DNA of 64,000 bases, from the NCBI RefSeq assembly GCF_000425505.1, contig NZ_AUDO01000001.1, positions 62,001 to 126,000 of the forward strand, written 5' to 3'. This document shows, in pieces, positions 28,199 to 36,947 of the stretch. The position numbers were made by a program, and so were the translations under genes. The stretch's first letter is position 1. Every line of letters begins with the position of its first letter. The notes beneath the pieces are model-generated. The model was not told where the DNA came from, made no database searches, and saw only the letters and a list, made by a program, of their open reading frames with translations. This DNA comes from Flavobacterium frigidarium DSM 17623 (GTDB lineage: Bacteria; Bacteroidota; Bacteroidia; Flavobacteriales; Flavobacteriaceae).

Positions 28199-29053
28199 AT
28201 GCAAAAAATCACACTACTTATTCAATGTAAGGATCAAAAGGGAATTATCGCTGCAGTTACTAACTTTATAGTTAGCGTGGAGGGCAATATTACCTATATT
28301 GACCAACACGTTGACCGGGAACAAAGCGTGTTTTTTATGCGTCTAGAAACCGAACTAAACAATCCAGCATTTTCACTTGAACAAATAAAAAATCAGTTTA
28401 AAGATACTATTGCAGCGAACTTCAATATGCAGTGGGATTTTTATAATAATGATATCAAGCCGAAGATGGCTTTATTTGTTTCGAAATATACACATTGTCT
28501 CTATGACATTTTAGGTCGTTATAGCGCAGGAGAGTTGTTTGTTGAAATTCCGTTAATCATTAGTAATCACATGGATTTAAAACCCATCGCTGACCAATTC
28601 GCAATTCCGTTTTACCATGTTCCTTTCACAAAAGATAACAAGGAAGAAGGTGAAAAAGCTCAGATTGCATTATTGAAAAAATACGATATCACTCTTGTAG
28701 TTTTGGCGCGATACATGCAAATTATTACACCATCATTAATCGCACTGTACAAAAATAAGATCATCAATATTCATCATTCATTTTTACCCGCTTTTCCTGG
28801 TGCAAAACCATACCATTCAGCATTTAAAAGAGGCGTTAAAATTATAGGAGCAACAAGTCATTATGTGACAGAAGAACTAGATGAAGGTCCTATTATAGAA
28901 CAAGATATTACACGAGTTTCTCACATTAATTCGATTGAGGATTTTATAATGAAAGGCCGTGACTTAGAACGAGTAGTATTGGCACGAGCAATTAAATTAC
29001 ATTCTGAAAGAAGGGTGATGACCTACAGTAATAAAACAATTATTTTCACTTAA
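28199..29053 (+). CDS. purU: formyltetrahydrofolate deformylase
   Basis: Hydrolyses 10-formyl-THF to formate and THF, balancing one-carbon pools and feeding formate to purine synthesis. The 284-residue length is standard. An ACT domain covers residues 1-80 (LLIQCKDQKGIIAAVTNFI). The formyltransferase fold follows, with MALFVSKYTHCLYDIL, the catalytic segment NIHHSFLPAFPGAKPYHSA (Asn and His) and TEELDEGPIIEQ (Asp). The C-terminal ERVVLARAIKLHSERRV is also typical. Certain at family level. Confidence 0.95.
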   Translation: MQKITLLIQCKDQKGIIAAVTNFIVSVEGNITYIDQHVDREQSVFFMRLETELNNPAFSLEQIKNQFKDTIAANFNMQWDFYNNDIKPKMALFVSKYTHCLYDILGRYSAGELFVEIPLIISNHMDLKPIADQFAIPFYHVPFTKDNKEEGEKAQIALLKKYDITLVVLARYMQIITPSLIALYKNKIINIHHSFLPAFPGAKPYHSAFKRGVKIIGATSHYVTEELDEGPIIEQDITRVSHINSIEDFIMKGRDLERVVLARAIKLHSERRVMTYSNKTIIFT

Positions 29054-29104
29054 TATAATCGTAAAATGCGGCCACTAATGAGGACATAAAAGCTGTTAAA
29101 AAAA

Positions 29105-29174
29105 CTTAACTTAATTTCAACAAAGTAATAACAAAACCTTAACAGCAATATGCCTGCTTATGGTCGAACTTTGC
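29105..29174 (+). promoter_or_regulatory. four 11-bp-spaced operator half-sites followed by a -7 element
   Basis: Units CTTAACTTAAT (29105), TTCAACAAAGT (29116), AATAACAAAAC (29127) and CTTAACAGCAA (29138) keep the core xTxAAC in the same place every 11 bases, the spacing expected for OmpR/PhoB-type response regulators. GAACTTTGC (29166-29174) matches the -7 consensus TAnnTTTGY apart from its first base. No coding gene follows on this strand. Confidence 0.5.
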
Positions 29175-29180
29175 AGGAGT

Positions 29181-29257
29181 AATAAACTGGTTATTTATTA
29201 TTTGGTTTTGGTTAGTTAAATGAATGCCGATATCTTAGGATGTCGGCATTTTTTTAT
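29181..29257 (+). ncRNA. candidate small RNA of about 75 nt
   Basis: The stretch from the predicted start near 29181 to the terminator holds no convincing gene. It runs through a U-rich segment (TGGTTATTTATTATTTGG) and ends in the hairpin ATGCCGA/TCGGCAT plus T7. A promoter-like element, operator repeats and terminator around a gene-less 75 bases suggest a regulated small RNA; this is inference. Confidence 0.4.
29223..29254. terminator. bidirectional terminator
   Basis: ATGCCGA/TCGGCAT stem with a 12-base loop then T7. It ends plus-strand transcripts and also abuts the stop of the minus-strand hydrolase gene. Confidence 0.85.
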
Positions 29258-30039
29258 TTAGCAGTATTCATAAAATTGAGAACTGCATTATTAAATGCTA
29301 TAGGCTGTTCTACATTAACCACATGACCCGCATTTTTAATTACAAATAACTTTGATGACTTATAGTGACTTGCCACAACCTTACGTACTGAAGGCAAAAA
29401 CATATAATCTTCTTCACCCATAACATATAATGTTGGAATATTTAACTCTACTTGACGGAACCATTTTAAAACAGGATTGATTTCGGCAGTTAGTTTAAAC
29501 CACTTTATAAATTCTTTTTGATATAGTTTTTTTGCTTCATTTATAAAAAGTAAACGAGATTGTTTGTGATTCTTTTTTGGCATGATCACAAAAGCAAAAA
29601 ACTGATATAAAACTAAGTATGGTAAAACGTATTTAAAAGCGTTACCCAATTTCATTAATATTTGGGAACGGAAATTCATTTTTAGAATTGCTCCGCCTAA
29701 TATCATACTCTGTACTCTATGAGGATGCATTTCGGCTAACTGCCTAATTAAAATCGTTCCTAATGAAATACCAACAAAATGCGATTTTTCAATAGCCAAA
29801 TGATCCAAAACTTCAAGAATATCATTAGCCAAAGCCGAAAAAGTATATTTGGGTTTAAACGCTTTTCTAATCGTTGATTTTGAGTTTCCATGACCTCTCA
29901 AATCTAACAATAACACATTGTATTGTTTTTGAAAGTCTCTGATTTGCTTGAACCAAATTGACGAACTACCACCTGCTCCATGAACGAAGGTTACCCACTG
30001 GGTACTGCTCTTATTTTCGTAAATAGTATAATTGATCAA
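29254..30039 (-). CDS. alpha/beta hydrolase
   Basis: A 261-residue alpha/beta-hydrolase fold protein. Oxyanion motif HGAGGSSSIW, then LLLDLRGHGNS, nucleophile elbow GISLG (Ser), the acid-containing YVMGEEDYMF and the final histidine NAGHVVNVEQP, so the triad is complete. A small helical cap lies around residues 120-190. No signal peptide; likely cytoplasmic. Substrate unknown: esterases, lactonases and C-C hydrolases share this pattern. It is a single gene on the minus strand. Confidence 0.88.
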   Translation of the reverse strand: MINYTIYENKSSTQWVTFVHGAGGSSSIWFKQIRDFQKQYNVLLLDLRGHGNSKSTIRKAFKPKYTFSALANDILEVLDHLAIEKSHFVGISLGTILIRQLAEMHPHRVQSMILGGAILKMNFRSQILMKLGNAFKYVLPYLVLYQFFAFVIMPKKNHKQSRLLFINEAKKLYQKEFIKWFKLTAEINPVLKWFRQVELNIPTLYVMGEEDYMFLPSVRKVVASHYKSSKLFVIKNAGHVVNVEQPIAFNNAVLNFMNTAK

Positions 30040-30107
30040 GTTATTTTTTTTTTACAAAAGTAATGTAATATTTCTTAATTTCAATCAACTGTTAGCGAGC
30101 CTTAAAA

Positions 30108-30137
30108 ATGAAAAAAGGACACTCATATGGTGTCCTT
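30108..30137 (-). terminator. terminator of the imelysin/di-heme oxidoreductase operon
   Basis: AAGGACAC/GTGTCCTT stem; on the minus strand followed by T6. It lies 26 bases after the stop of the oxidoreductase gene. Confidence 0.85.
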
Positions 30138-30162
30138 CTCTATTGCCTAAAATATATTAAAA

Positions 30163-31563
30163 TTAGAGCGAATTAATAAAGTCTAAAAGTTTATTCCTAT
30201 CAGCAGATGTGAGCTGTTTGAAACTGTTTTTAGACTTTTCTGCTTCCCCACCGTGCCATAAAATAGCTTCGGTTACATTTCTAGCTCGTCCATCGTGTAA
30301 TAAGTTTGTATGACCGTTCACAGTAAAAATTAAACCAATTCCCCATAGAGGTTGGGTTCTCCATTCATTTCCTGAAGCTTGATAATCTGGTGCATTATCC
30401 GCGAGACCTGCTCCCATATCATGAAGTAGTAAATCAGTATAAGGACGAATTGTTTGAGTCCTCAATGCAGTGATTGCATGTGTCTTTCCTGTCATTATTT
30501 TAGGAATATGACAACTTGTACAGTTAATTGTTTCGAATATTTTTTTTCCTTCTAGAACATTTTGATCTGTATAATTACGTCTCGCTGGAACAGCAAGTGT
30601 GCTTGAATACAAAGCTACACGATCTAAATTAGCATCTGTAATTTCGGGAGACCCTCCATTTGGTATCGAGTTACAGTCAACGCCAGGTGGGCAATTTTCA
30701 TTTGGAAACAAACTAGAAGTTATTCCTATATCTCCTGAAAAAGCTGCAGCAACCTGCTGGCGTACATTGGGCTGATTGGCTTTCCATCCAAATCGACCCA
30801 ACTTTTTAGTATTCGAAGCAAAATCATGAACATAATTTGGTCGCCCTGAAATTCCGTCATTATTTGCGTCATTTGCATCGGCGAAAGCCAAAATAGTACT
30901 TTCATCAATAGCTTCTAACAAACCCAAACCAATCATTTGATTGGCTACACGAGGAGAAACTTTAACATCAGCTGCTAGTGATCCGTAACCTAAGGAATTG
31001 AACTGATAGATTGGTTTGCGGAGTACTATAATAGTTCCATCTGCTAACGTTTCATTTATATCCTGATAAACAATATTGAACCTGCCTTTTAGAGTTTGTC
31101 CTAATATCGCATTGTCTTGCATTTGTCCACCATAAACTGGATCAGCAAAAGCACTACCGTTTGCAGCAGTTCCAGTTGTACTCAATCTCAGTAATAATCC
31201 GTGCGCAGTCTCACCATCAAACAGTGGTGCTCTACCTCTACCGTCTTTAAAATGGCAGCTAGAACAAGATACAGCATTAAAAAAAGGACCAAGACCATCT
31301 CTGGCAGTCGTTGAAGCTGGAGCTGTTACCCAACTCTGTCTGAAAAAAGAATTCCCTATACCGAAATCACCTTGCTCATCGAATGTTAGATTTGGTGCTG
31401 AGAAACCAAAAGCTTCTTCGGTGGCATTAAAAAAAGTGGTCTCACCTCCCGAAAATTGCTCCCCTTCTTCAGCGACTAAATCCATGTACTTTTCATCAGT
31501 ATCACTGCAACTACACAATTGCATTCCCACGACGAGTAACAAAATTTTTATACTATTCTTCAT
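30163..31563 (-). CDS. di-heme oxidoreductase (DHOR family) lipoprotein
   Basis: A 466-residue lipoprotein (Cys 19 in LCSC). Two c-type heme sites: CSSCH at 100-104 and CTSCH at 348-352. The DHOR C-terminal signature LLHDGRARNVTEAILWHGGEA is present near 420-440. The family (once called putative thiol oxidoreductase) is distantly related to MauG-like di-heme peroxidases and is often found next to imelysins. It follows the imelysin gene by 61 bases on the same strand, and the pair diverges from the DUF4856/imelysin/HTTM/TonB-receptor set. A role in iron oxidation or reduction at the cell surface is inferred from these neighbours. Confidence 0.92.
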   Translation of the reverse strand: MKNSIKILLLVVGMQLCSCSDTDEKYMDLVAEEGEQFSGGETTFFNATEEAFGFSAPNLTFDEQGDFGIGNSFFRQSWVTAPASTTARDGLGPFFNAVSCSSCHFKDGRGRAPLFDGETAHGLLLRLSTTGTAANGSAFADPVYGGQMQDNAILGQTLKGRFNIVYQDINETLADGTIIVLRKPIYQFNSLGYGSLAADVKVSPRVANQMIGLGLLEAIDESTILAFADANDANNDGISGRPNYVHDFASNTKKLGRFGWKANQPNVRQQVAAAFSGDIGITSSLFPNENCPPGVDCNSIPNGGSPEITDANLDRVALYSSTLAVPARRNYTDQNVLEGKKIFETINCTSCHIPKIMTGKTHAITALRTQTIRPYTDLLLHDMGAGLADNAPDYQASGNEWRTQPLWGIGLIFTVNGHTNLLHDGRARNVTEAILWHGGEAEKSKNSFKQLTSADRNKLLDFINSL

Positions 31564-31576
31564 TTTTATAAACAGA

Positions 31577-31605
31577 AAAAAGTGTCCTTAAAAAAGAACA
31601 CTTTA
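31577..31605 (-). terminator. weak hairpin between imelysin and di-heme oxidoreductase genes
   Basis: AAAGTGT/ACACTTT arms around a 12-base A-rich loop; on the minus strand it is followed by T5. It may partly attenuate the downstream gene. Confidence 0.5.
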
Positions 31606-31624
31606 GTTAAACTTGTTATTTATA

Positions 31625-32803
31625 TTATCCGTTAACTACAATTCCAATTTTTGCAGCACCCGCTAATAAATTTGCTCCTAAATTTTTAAGAGAAACTACA
31701 GCTTTGTTCACTTTTGCCCCTTCTACAGAATCAATTCCTCCAGAAATAGCCAAATCAAACGGAGTTATGATTGCAGCAACATTAGCTAATGACGTAGTAA
31801 CAGCAACCTCAGTATCGTTATAAACTATTGTATTAGCTTGTTTAACCAAATCTCCAAGTGAAGCGCCATCAATATTAACATATTTACCTTGGTAAACATT
31901 AATAACACCTTGTAAGTTTAAAGCAATATCTCTATGCGTGTTATCACTAAAACAAGAATGTTCATCCTCTTGATCAGCATTTCCTAAAGCAACGTACATG
32001 CGCTCAACAGGTAATTCAGCAGATACTAAAGTTGTGATCCCCAAATACATATTCTGGATTGCTTTATCTTCAGGCAATGCTAAAAATACTGTTCTATACG
32101 TTCCGCCTACTTTCCATTGATTTACCATGTAATCTAGATGATCTGTAAGCAAGTCAGCACATACTTTTAAATAAGCTGCTCGTCGTAATTGAAAATTAGC
32201 AGTTCCGTTCAAACCTACCACGTAATCTGTATAAGGTCTTAAACCCGCTTTTTTCTCCGATGGAGCAGTCAAATCTTGACCCCAAAGTAAAAATTCAATA
32301 GCATGGTATCCTACACTGATATTTTTTTCGCCACCATTTTCGTTTTGAGCTTCTAAGAAAGCTTTGTCAATAATAGGAAATGTAATAGGATCATTAATAA
32401 TTCCTGATGTGCTAGCTCCTTCAACATAATCAATATAGTTCTCGTCAAGAGGCCAAGCATTCATCAAACTTTCTGGTCCATTTTCATCATCAATAGGTCC
32501 GTTTGCAAACCTAAAAGCTTCGGTTGTACCGTAACTTTCTCTTGATTGTTTCCATTTATCCTTGGCTGCATCAAAGTTTGCTTGTGTAGGTGCATCAGTA
32601 AAAGTATTAATTGCGGTCTCAAGTACAACTGCATCATCATAAGCTGCTTTATAATTTGCATAAGCGATATCAGCATAATTTGCTATTACTTCTTTTTTAG
32701 TAACATTTGCAACTTGATTCGCGTTGTCATCAGAGTTGTTGCATGAAAACGCTAATGTTCCCATTAATAAAATCATTGATGTTCTTAAAAGCACTTTCTT
32801 CAT
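31625..32803 (-). CDS. imelysin-family (M75) lipoprotein, iron-regulated IrpA/EfeO-like
   Basis: A 392-residue lipoprotein (Cys 21, AFSC). The imelysin GxHxxE motif is intact as GYHAIE at residues 165-170, inside NISVGYHAIEFLLWGQDL. Other family phrases: YANYKAAYDDAVVLETAIN, KDKWKQSRESYGTTEAFRF, and the late LVSAELPVERMYVALGNADQEDEHSCFSDNTHRDI. Imelysins are helical metal-binding proteins tied to iron uptake (IrpA, EfeO); peptidase activity is not established. Promoter with iron-box-like sites lies directly upstream (32814-32888), facing the divergent DUF4856 operon. Confidence 0.92.
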   Translation of the reverse strand: MKKVLLRTSMILLMGTLAFSCNNSDDNANQVANVTKKEVIANYADIAYANYKAAYDDAVVLETAINTFTDAPTQANFDAAKDKWKQSRESYGTTEAFRFANGPIDDENGPESLMNAWPLDENYIDYVEGASTSGIINDPITFPIIDKAFLEAQNENGGEKNISVGYHAIEFLLWGQDLTAPSEKKAGLRPYTDYVVGLNGTANFQLRRAAYLKVCADLLTDHLDYMVNQWKVGGTYRTVFLALPEDKAIQNMYLGITTLVSAELPVERMYVALGNADQEDEHSCFSDNTHRDIALNLQGVINVYQGKYVNIDGASLGDLVKQANTIVYNDTEVAVTTSLANVAAIITPFDLAISGGIDSVEGAKVNKAVVSLKNLGANLLAGAAKIGIVVNG

Positions 32804-32813
32804 TTTATATTTA

Positions 32814-32888
32814 TTTAGAATGATTAAATTTAAGGCAAAAGTATATGCTTAGTTTTTAAAAACAAATTTTATTTAGAATAAATTTAAA
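32814..32888 (-). promoter_or_regulatory. iron-box-like promoter of the imelysin operon
   Basis: Read on the minus strand: TTTAAA-TTTAT-TCTAAA (32888-32872), then TTTG (32866-32863), exactly 19 bases, then TACTTTTG (32843-32836). A second TCTAAATAA starts at 32819, just before the ATG. The core TCTAAATAAAATTTG matches three other promoters in the window at the same spacing. Confidence 0.8.
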
Positions 32889-33045
32889 TAAAATTTTAGA
32901 TAATTTTTAGATTTACTTAAATATACCGTTTTAACATTTTAGCTTTCAATACATTAGCTATTAAAGCATTACCGTCTAATACTGTTCAGCAAGCCGTATT
33001 TATTTGTAATTAAATTATATAGTAACTTAAAATATTAAGATATTA
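32889..33045. other. AT-rich gap between the divergent iron-locus promoters
   Basis: No gene is seen. It contains another imperfect half-site pair, TTTAGA-TTTAC-TTAAAT at 32906-32922, related to the boxes in the flanking promoters; otherwise nothing recognisable. Confidence 0.5.
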
Positions 33046-33098
33046 TTTAGAAATAATCTAAACAAAATTTGCTTAATAAATATTGAGTCTTATCTTTG
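33046..33098 (+). promoter_or_regulatory. iron-box-like promoter of the DUF4856/imelysin/HTTM/TonB operon
   Basis: A perfect palindrome TTTAGA-AATAA-TCTAAA (33046-33062), then TTTG (33068-33071), 19 bases, then TATCTTTG (33091-33098). This is a full-consensus Bacteroidota promoter with the operator touching the -33 element. Confidence 0.85.
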
Positions 33099-33132
33099 CG
33101 CAAATTATTTTTATTTAATCTTAATAACCAAC

Positions 33133-34356
33133 ATGAAATATTCTAAACTAATTTTCACATCAGCTATTATTGCTTCATTAGTATCAACATCATGCTCGAA
33201 TGACAATGATGATCAAGCAACAAATTACAGCATTCCTACAAACTATAATTTTGAAAGAAACAATGCTTCGACTGTTGAATTTTCAGGACAAACGAATCGT
33301 TTACTAATGTTAGAAGAAATGGGGAACGTAATCAAAGTAGCCGCTACAAATGGTACCGTTGCCGATCTTACGTTGTTAAGCAACATGTATTCAAATACAA
33401 ACAATCCTTTTACAAATTCTACCTTAAATATTTCTGGAAAACAGTTGAAAGATAAAACTGCTGCTTCAAAAGATTATTTCGAATTAAATCTAGGTGGTGG
33501 AAGTATCACTGAAAAAACTACTGTTCAAGCCTTTTTTGAAAATCAATTAATACTAGCAAACCAAGCAAGTTTAGCTGGTAATGCTTCTGCTGGCGTTGCA
33601 GGAGTATATCTTGATGGTTCAAGTGCAAGATTGTTTGCAGCTAACGGTTTAGAGCCACAACAAGTTCTTTTAAAAGGAATGATGGGTGCTGGATTTTTAG
33701 ACCAAGTAGTCAATAATTACTTAAGCAAAAATAAATTAGACGAAGGAAGTAATAGAACTAATAACTCGAATAAAATTGTAGAAACCAGCAAATCATACAC
33801 TACTATGGAACATGCTTGGGATGAGGCATACGGTTACATCTACGGTGGTGATGACTTGACAGCTTCGCCGGCAGTTGTAAAATACTGGAGTAGTTACATC
33901 AATCAGGTCGATGCTGATGCTGATTTCAATACACTTAAAAATGATATAGACTTAGCTTTTCGTACTGGTAGAGCCGCTATAGTTGCAAATGATTATGCAA
34001 CTCGTGATGCTCAAATTGATATCATTAAATCTAAATTAGCATTAGTTCCAGCTGTTAGAGCAGTTTACTACTTACAAGAAGGAAAAGCAAAGTTAGTTAC
34101 AGATAATGGAGCAAAAGCGTTTCACGCATTGTCTGAAGCTTACGGATTTATTATTTCATTACGTTACACAAACAAGCCTGGAACTGATAGTCCTTACTTT
34201 TCAAAATCAGAGATAGATACCATGTTAGCTACAATGGTTAGTGGACAAAATGGTCTATGGGACATTGACACATTAGGAACAAAACTAGATGCACTTTCTT
34301 TACAAATAGCTACCAAATTTAACTTTACAGTAGCTCAAGCTACAACAGTAAATTAA
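33133..34356 (+). CDS. DUF4856 domain-containing lipoprotein
   Basis: A 407-residue lipoprotein (Cys 21, STSC). Family phrases: NYNFERNNASTVEFSGQTNRL, EHAWDEAYGYIYGGDD, AFRTGRAAIVANDYATRD and FHALSEAYGFIISLRYT. The body is predicted helical, and the acid/His-containing EHAWDEAYGY segment recalls imelysin-type metal sites, though GxHxxE is absent. DUF4856 function is unknown, but the gene is flanked by imelysins and a TonB receptor under an iron-box-like promoter, so a role in surface metal capture is inferred. First gene of the plus-strand operon. Confidence 0.88.
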   Translation: MKYSKLIFTSAIIASLVSTSCSNDNDDQATNYSIPTNYNFERNNASTVEFSGQTNRLLMLEEMGNVIKVAATNGTVADLTLLSNMYSNTNNPFTNSTLNISGKQLKDKTAASKDYFELNLGGGSITEKTTVQAFFENQLILANQASLAGNASAGVAGVYLDGSSARLFAANGLEPQQVLLKGMMGAGFLDQVVNNYLSKNKLDEGSNRTNNSNKIVETSKSYTTMEHAWDEAYGYIYGGDDLTASPAVVKYWSSYINQVDADADFNTLKNDIDLAFRTGRAAIVANDYATRDAQIDIIKSKLALVPAVRAVYYLQEGKAKLVTDNGAKAFHALSEAYGFIISLRYTNKPGTDSPYFSKSEIDTMLATMVSGQNGLWDIDTLGTKLDALSLQIATKFNFTVAQATTVN

Positions 34357-34399
34357 TTTAGAATAAATACAGATAAGTACAATTGGTTTTGTATTTTTG
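34357..34399 (+). promoter_or_regulatory. possible internal promoter before the second imelysin
   Basis: TATTTTTG at 34392-34399 matches the -7 element. Upstream TTTAGA-ATAAA-TACAGA (34357-34373) is a half-conserved box, and there is no TTTG at the -33 place, so this is weaker than the other iron-locus promoters. Confidence 0.4.
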
Positions 34400-34416
34400 C
34401 AAAAAAAGAAGATAAA

Positions 34417-35541
34417 ATGAAAAAGAAATTATTAATATTTTTTGGTGTAATCGCCACTGTAGTAGCTTGTTCATCAAGTGATGATAGCGGAAGCGAATCA
34501 ACTGGCGGAAGCAATTTTGACAGAACAGCTCTTTTGACAAACTGGGCAGATAACATTATTATTCCAAGCTTTACAAACTACCAGTCAAAAATTCAAGCTT
34601 TGAATGCTAGTATCACTGTTTTTAATACAACTACTACCGAAGCAAATCTTGTAAATGTGAGAACTTCGTGGTTAGAGGCATATAAAGCGTATCAATATGT
34701 AGCTATCTATAATTTTGGTAAATCAGAGGAAATTAATCTTAAAGAAAGTGCTAATACTTATCCTTCGAATACAGTTGGAATACAAAGTAATATCACTGCT
34801 GGTAACTACAATTTAAGTTTGATTTCGCAATTTGACAAGCAAGGTTTTCCTGCTTTAGATTATATGATTAATGGTTTAGGAACCACAGATGCAGCAATCG
34901 TTACTTTTTACACAACTAATACAAATGCTGCAAAATACAAAAGGTATTTAACTGACCTTACTGCACGTTTGCAAACTAGCGCTGACGCAGTGGTTACTGA
35001 TTGGAATTCATCATACAGAGCAACATATATTGCTAACAACGGCGTATCAGTTACTTCATCAGTAAATATCACAACAAACAATTTTGTTAAAAACTTGGAA
35101 AAAGATGTTCGCTCAGGTAAAATAGGAATTCCTGCTGGAGTTTTCTCAGGCGGAACCTTATTCCCTGATAAAGTTGAAGCTTTTTACAAAAACGATGTTT
35201 CTAGAGATTTATTGAATACAGCTGTACAAGCATCTAAAGATTTCTTTAACGGAAAAAAATTCAATGGTACTTCTACTGGTGCTGGATTCCAGTCTTATTT
35301 AGATTATGTAAATGCTACCCGTTCTGGTCAAAAATTAAGTACGATCATAAATACTCAATATGATGCAATTTTGACTTCAAATGCAACATTGAGTACTAGT
35401 TTTTCTAAGCAGATTACTACTGATAATACTAAGATGATTACTGCATATGATGTGTTACAGCAAAATGTTATCTACACAAAATTAGATATGATGCAAGCTC
35501 TAGATATTACAATTGACTACGTTGATGGTGATGGAGATTAA
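34417..35541 (+). CDS. imelysin-family lipoprotein with a variant metal motif
   Basis: A 374-residue lipoprotein (Cys 18, VVAC) followed by a Ser/Asp/Gly spacer. Imelysin features: NWADNIIIPSFTNYQSKIQAL, VRTSWLEAYKAYQYVAIY, and late FLEKDVRSG-like FVKNLEKDVRSGKIGIPAG. Where family members have GxHxxE this protein has FDKQGFPALDYMI, so the canonical His and Glu are missing. It resembles a second imelysin clade seen beside DUF4856 genes. It lies 60 bases after the DUF4856 gene and 47 before the HTTM gene. Metal binding is uncertain because of the changed motif. Confidence 0.88.
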   Translation: MKKKLLIFFGVIATVVACSSSDDSGSESTGGSNFDRTALLTNWADNIIIPSFTNYQSKIQALNASITVFNTTTTEANLVNVRTSWLEAYKAYQYVAIYNFGKSEEINLKESANTYPSNTVGIQSNITAGNYNLSLISQFDKQGFPALDYMINGLGTTDAAIVTFYTTNTNAAKYKRYLTDLTARLQTSADAVVTDWNSSYRATYIANNGVSVTSSVNITTNNFVKNLEKDVRSGKIGIPAGVFSGGTLFPDKVEAFYKNDVSRDLLNTAVQASKDFFNGKKFNGTSTGAGFQSYLDYVNATRSGQKLSTIINTQYDAILTSNATLSTSFSKQITTDNTKMITAYDVLQQNVIYTKLDMMQALDITIDYVDGDGD

Positions 35542-35588
35542 TTAAATCTGACTATCAAAACAGATTTACAAATAGCATCTTACTCTCA

Positions 35589-36947
35589 ATGATACAAAAT
35601 TATTTAAAACAACATAGTTCAGCCGCGACGCTAGCCTTTTATAGGCTAGCGTTTGGTTTAATGATGCTATTGAGTTTGATCCGTTTTGCCAGTTATGGCT
35701 GGATTAAAAAGTTTTATATCACCCCTGAATTCCACTTTACTTACTATGGTTTTGAATGGGTCAAACCTATTGGCAACTATACCTATCTCTTGTTTGTCAT
35801 TGCTGGACTTGCGGCTTTTTTTGTCGCTATAGGGTACAAATACAAATGGGCCATCCTAACTTTTTTTTTGAGTTTTACTTACATTGAGTTAATGGATAAA
35901 ACGACCTATTTAAACCATTACTATTTTATTACACTTATCAGTTTTACTTTTTTATTCCTACCTGCAAATTGCTATTATTCAGTTGATGCATATAAAGATG
36001 AAAAATTAAGATTCGAAAAAATTCCGTCCTGGAATATTGATATTCTCAAGTTACTGCTTGCGCTGGTTTATTTTTATGCAGGCTTAGCCAAAATAAATTC
36101 TGATTGGCTTATAGAGGCAATGCCTCTCAAAATTTGGTTGCCTAATAATTCAAACCTACCTTTAATAGGTAGCTTTTTAAATGAGAATTGGGTTCATTAT
36201 GCATTTAGCTGGACAGGAATGATTTATGATCTTGCAATTGTATTTTTACTACTTTATAAAAGAACGAGACTATTTGGTTTTATTTTAGTTGTGGTGTTCC
36301 ACATTTTAACTAAAATATTATTCCCTATAGGAGTTTTTCCTTATGTAATGATTATCAGTTCATTAATCTTTTTTGATACCAGCTTTCATAAAAAAGTATT
36401 AAATCTCATTTCAAGAATAGCTTCAAGAAGCATCACTATTTTCGAAAACGGAAAGGAAAAACAAGTCAATCCTACGATGTTATATAAAGCTAAAATTAAT
36501 TTTATTAGTGTTTTTGTATTGTTTCAGTTGCTATTCCCGTTTAGGTACGTTTGTTACCCTAACGAACTCTTTTGGACCGAGGAAGGTTTTCGCTTTTCAT
36601 GGCGTGTTATGCTTATGGAAAAGGCAGGATATACCACTTTTACAGTTATAGATGCTATCACCAAAAAAGAAATTAGAGTAAATAATAGCCATTTCTTGAC
36701 GAAATTTCAAGAAAAACAAATGGCATTTCAGCCCGATTTCATTTTAGAGTATGCCCATTACTTACACAATTACTACCTCAATCAAGGCATTAATGCACCC
36801 GAAGTTTATGTAGAAAGCTACGTAGCTTTAAACGGAAGATTAAGCCAAAAATATATAGATTCAAAAATAAATTTAGCTAACGAAAATGAAAGTTTCAAAC
36901 ACAAAACCTGGATACTCCCTTTTAATGACACTATTAAAGGATTTTAA
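35589..36947 (+). CDS. HTTM (vitamin-K-dependent gamma-carboxylase-like) membrane protein
   Basis: A 452-residue protein with about eight membrane segments in the first 300 residues and a soluble C-terminal part. HTTM-type features: LAFYRLAFGLMMLLSLIRFA at the start, the conserved LVYFYAGLAKINSDWL segment, and MLYKAKINFISVFVLFQLLFP before the last segment. The family is named from gamma-glutamyl carboxylase, but bacterial members' chemistry is unknown. It sits between an imelysin and a TonB receptor; its stop overlaps the receptor's start by about 23 bases, so translation is coupled. It is the only inner-membrane candidate in the locus. Confidence 0.88.
   Translation: MIQNYLKQHSSAATLAFYRLAFGLMMLLSLIRFASYGWIKKFYITPEFHFTYYGFEWVKPIGNYTYLLFVIAGLAAFFVAIGYKYKWAILTFFLSFTYIELMDKTTYLNHYYFITLISFTFLFLPANCYYSVDAYKDEKLRFEKIPSWNIDILKLLLALVYFYAGLAKINSDWLIEAMPLKIWLPNNSNLPLIGSFLNENWVHYAFSWTGMIYDLAIVFLLLYKRTRLFGFILVVVFHILTKILFPIGVFPYVMIISSLIFFDTSFHKKVLNLISRIASRSITIFENGKEKQVNPTMLYKAKINFISVFVLFQLLFPFRYVCYPNELFWTEEGFRFSWRVMLMEKAGYTTFTVIDAITKKEIRVNNSHFLTKFQEKQMAFQPDFILEYAHYLHNYYLNQGINAPEVYVESYVALNGRLSQKYIDSKINLANENESFKHKTWILPFNDTIKGF

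Noticed and set aside
29224..29262. A tiny plus-strand frame MNADILGCRHFFI inside the hairpin
   Set aside because: It is the terminator stem itself read as codons; no evidence of translation.
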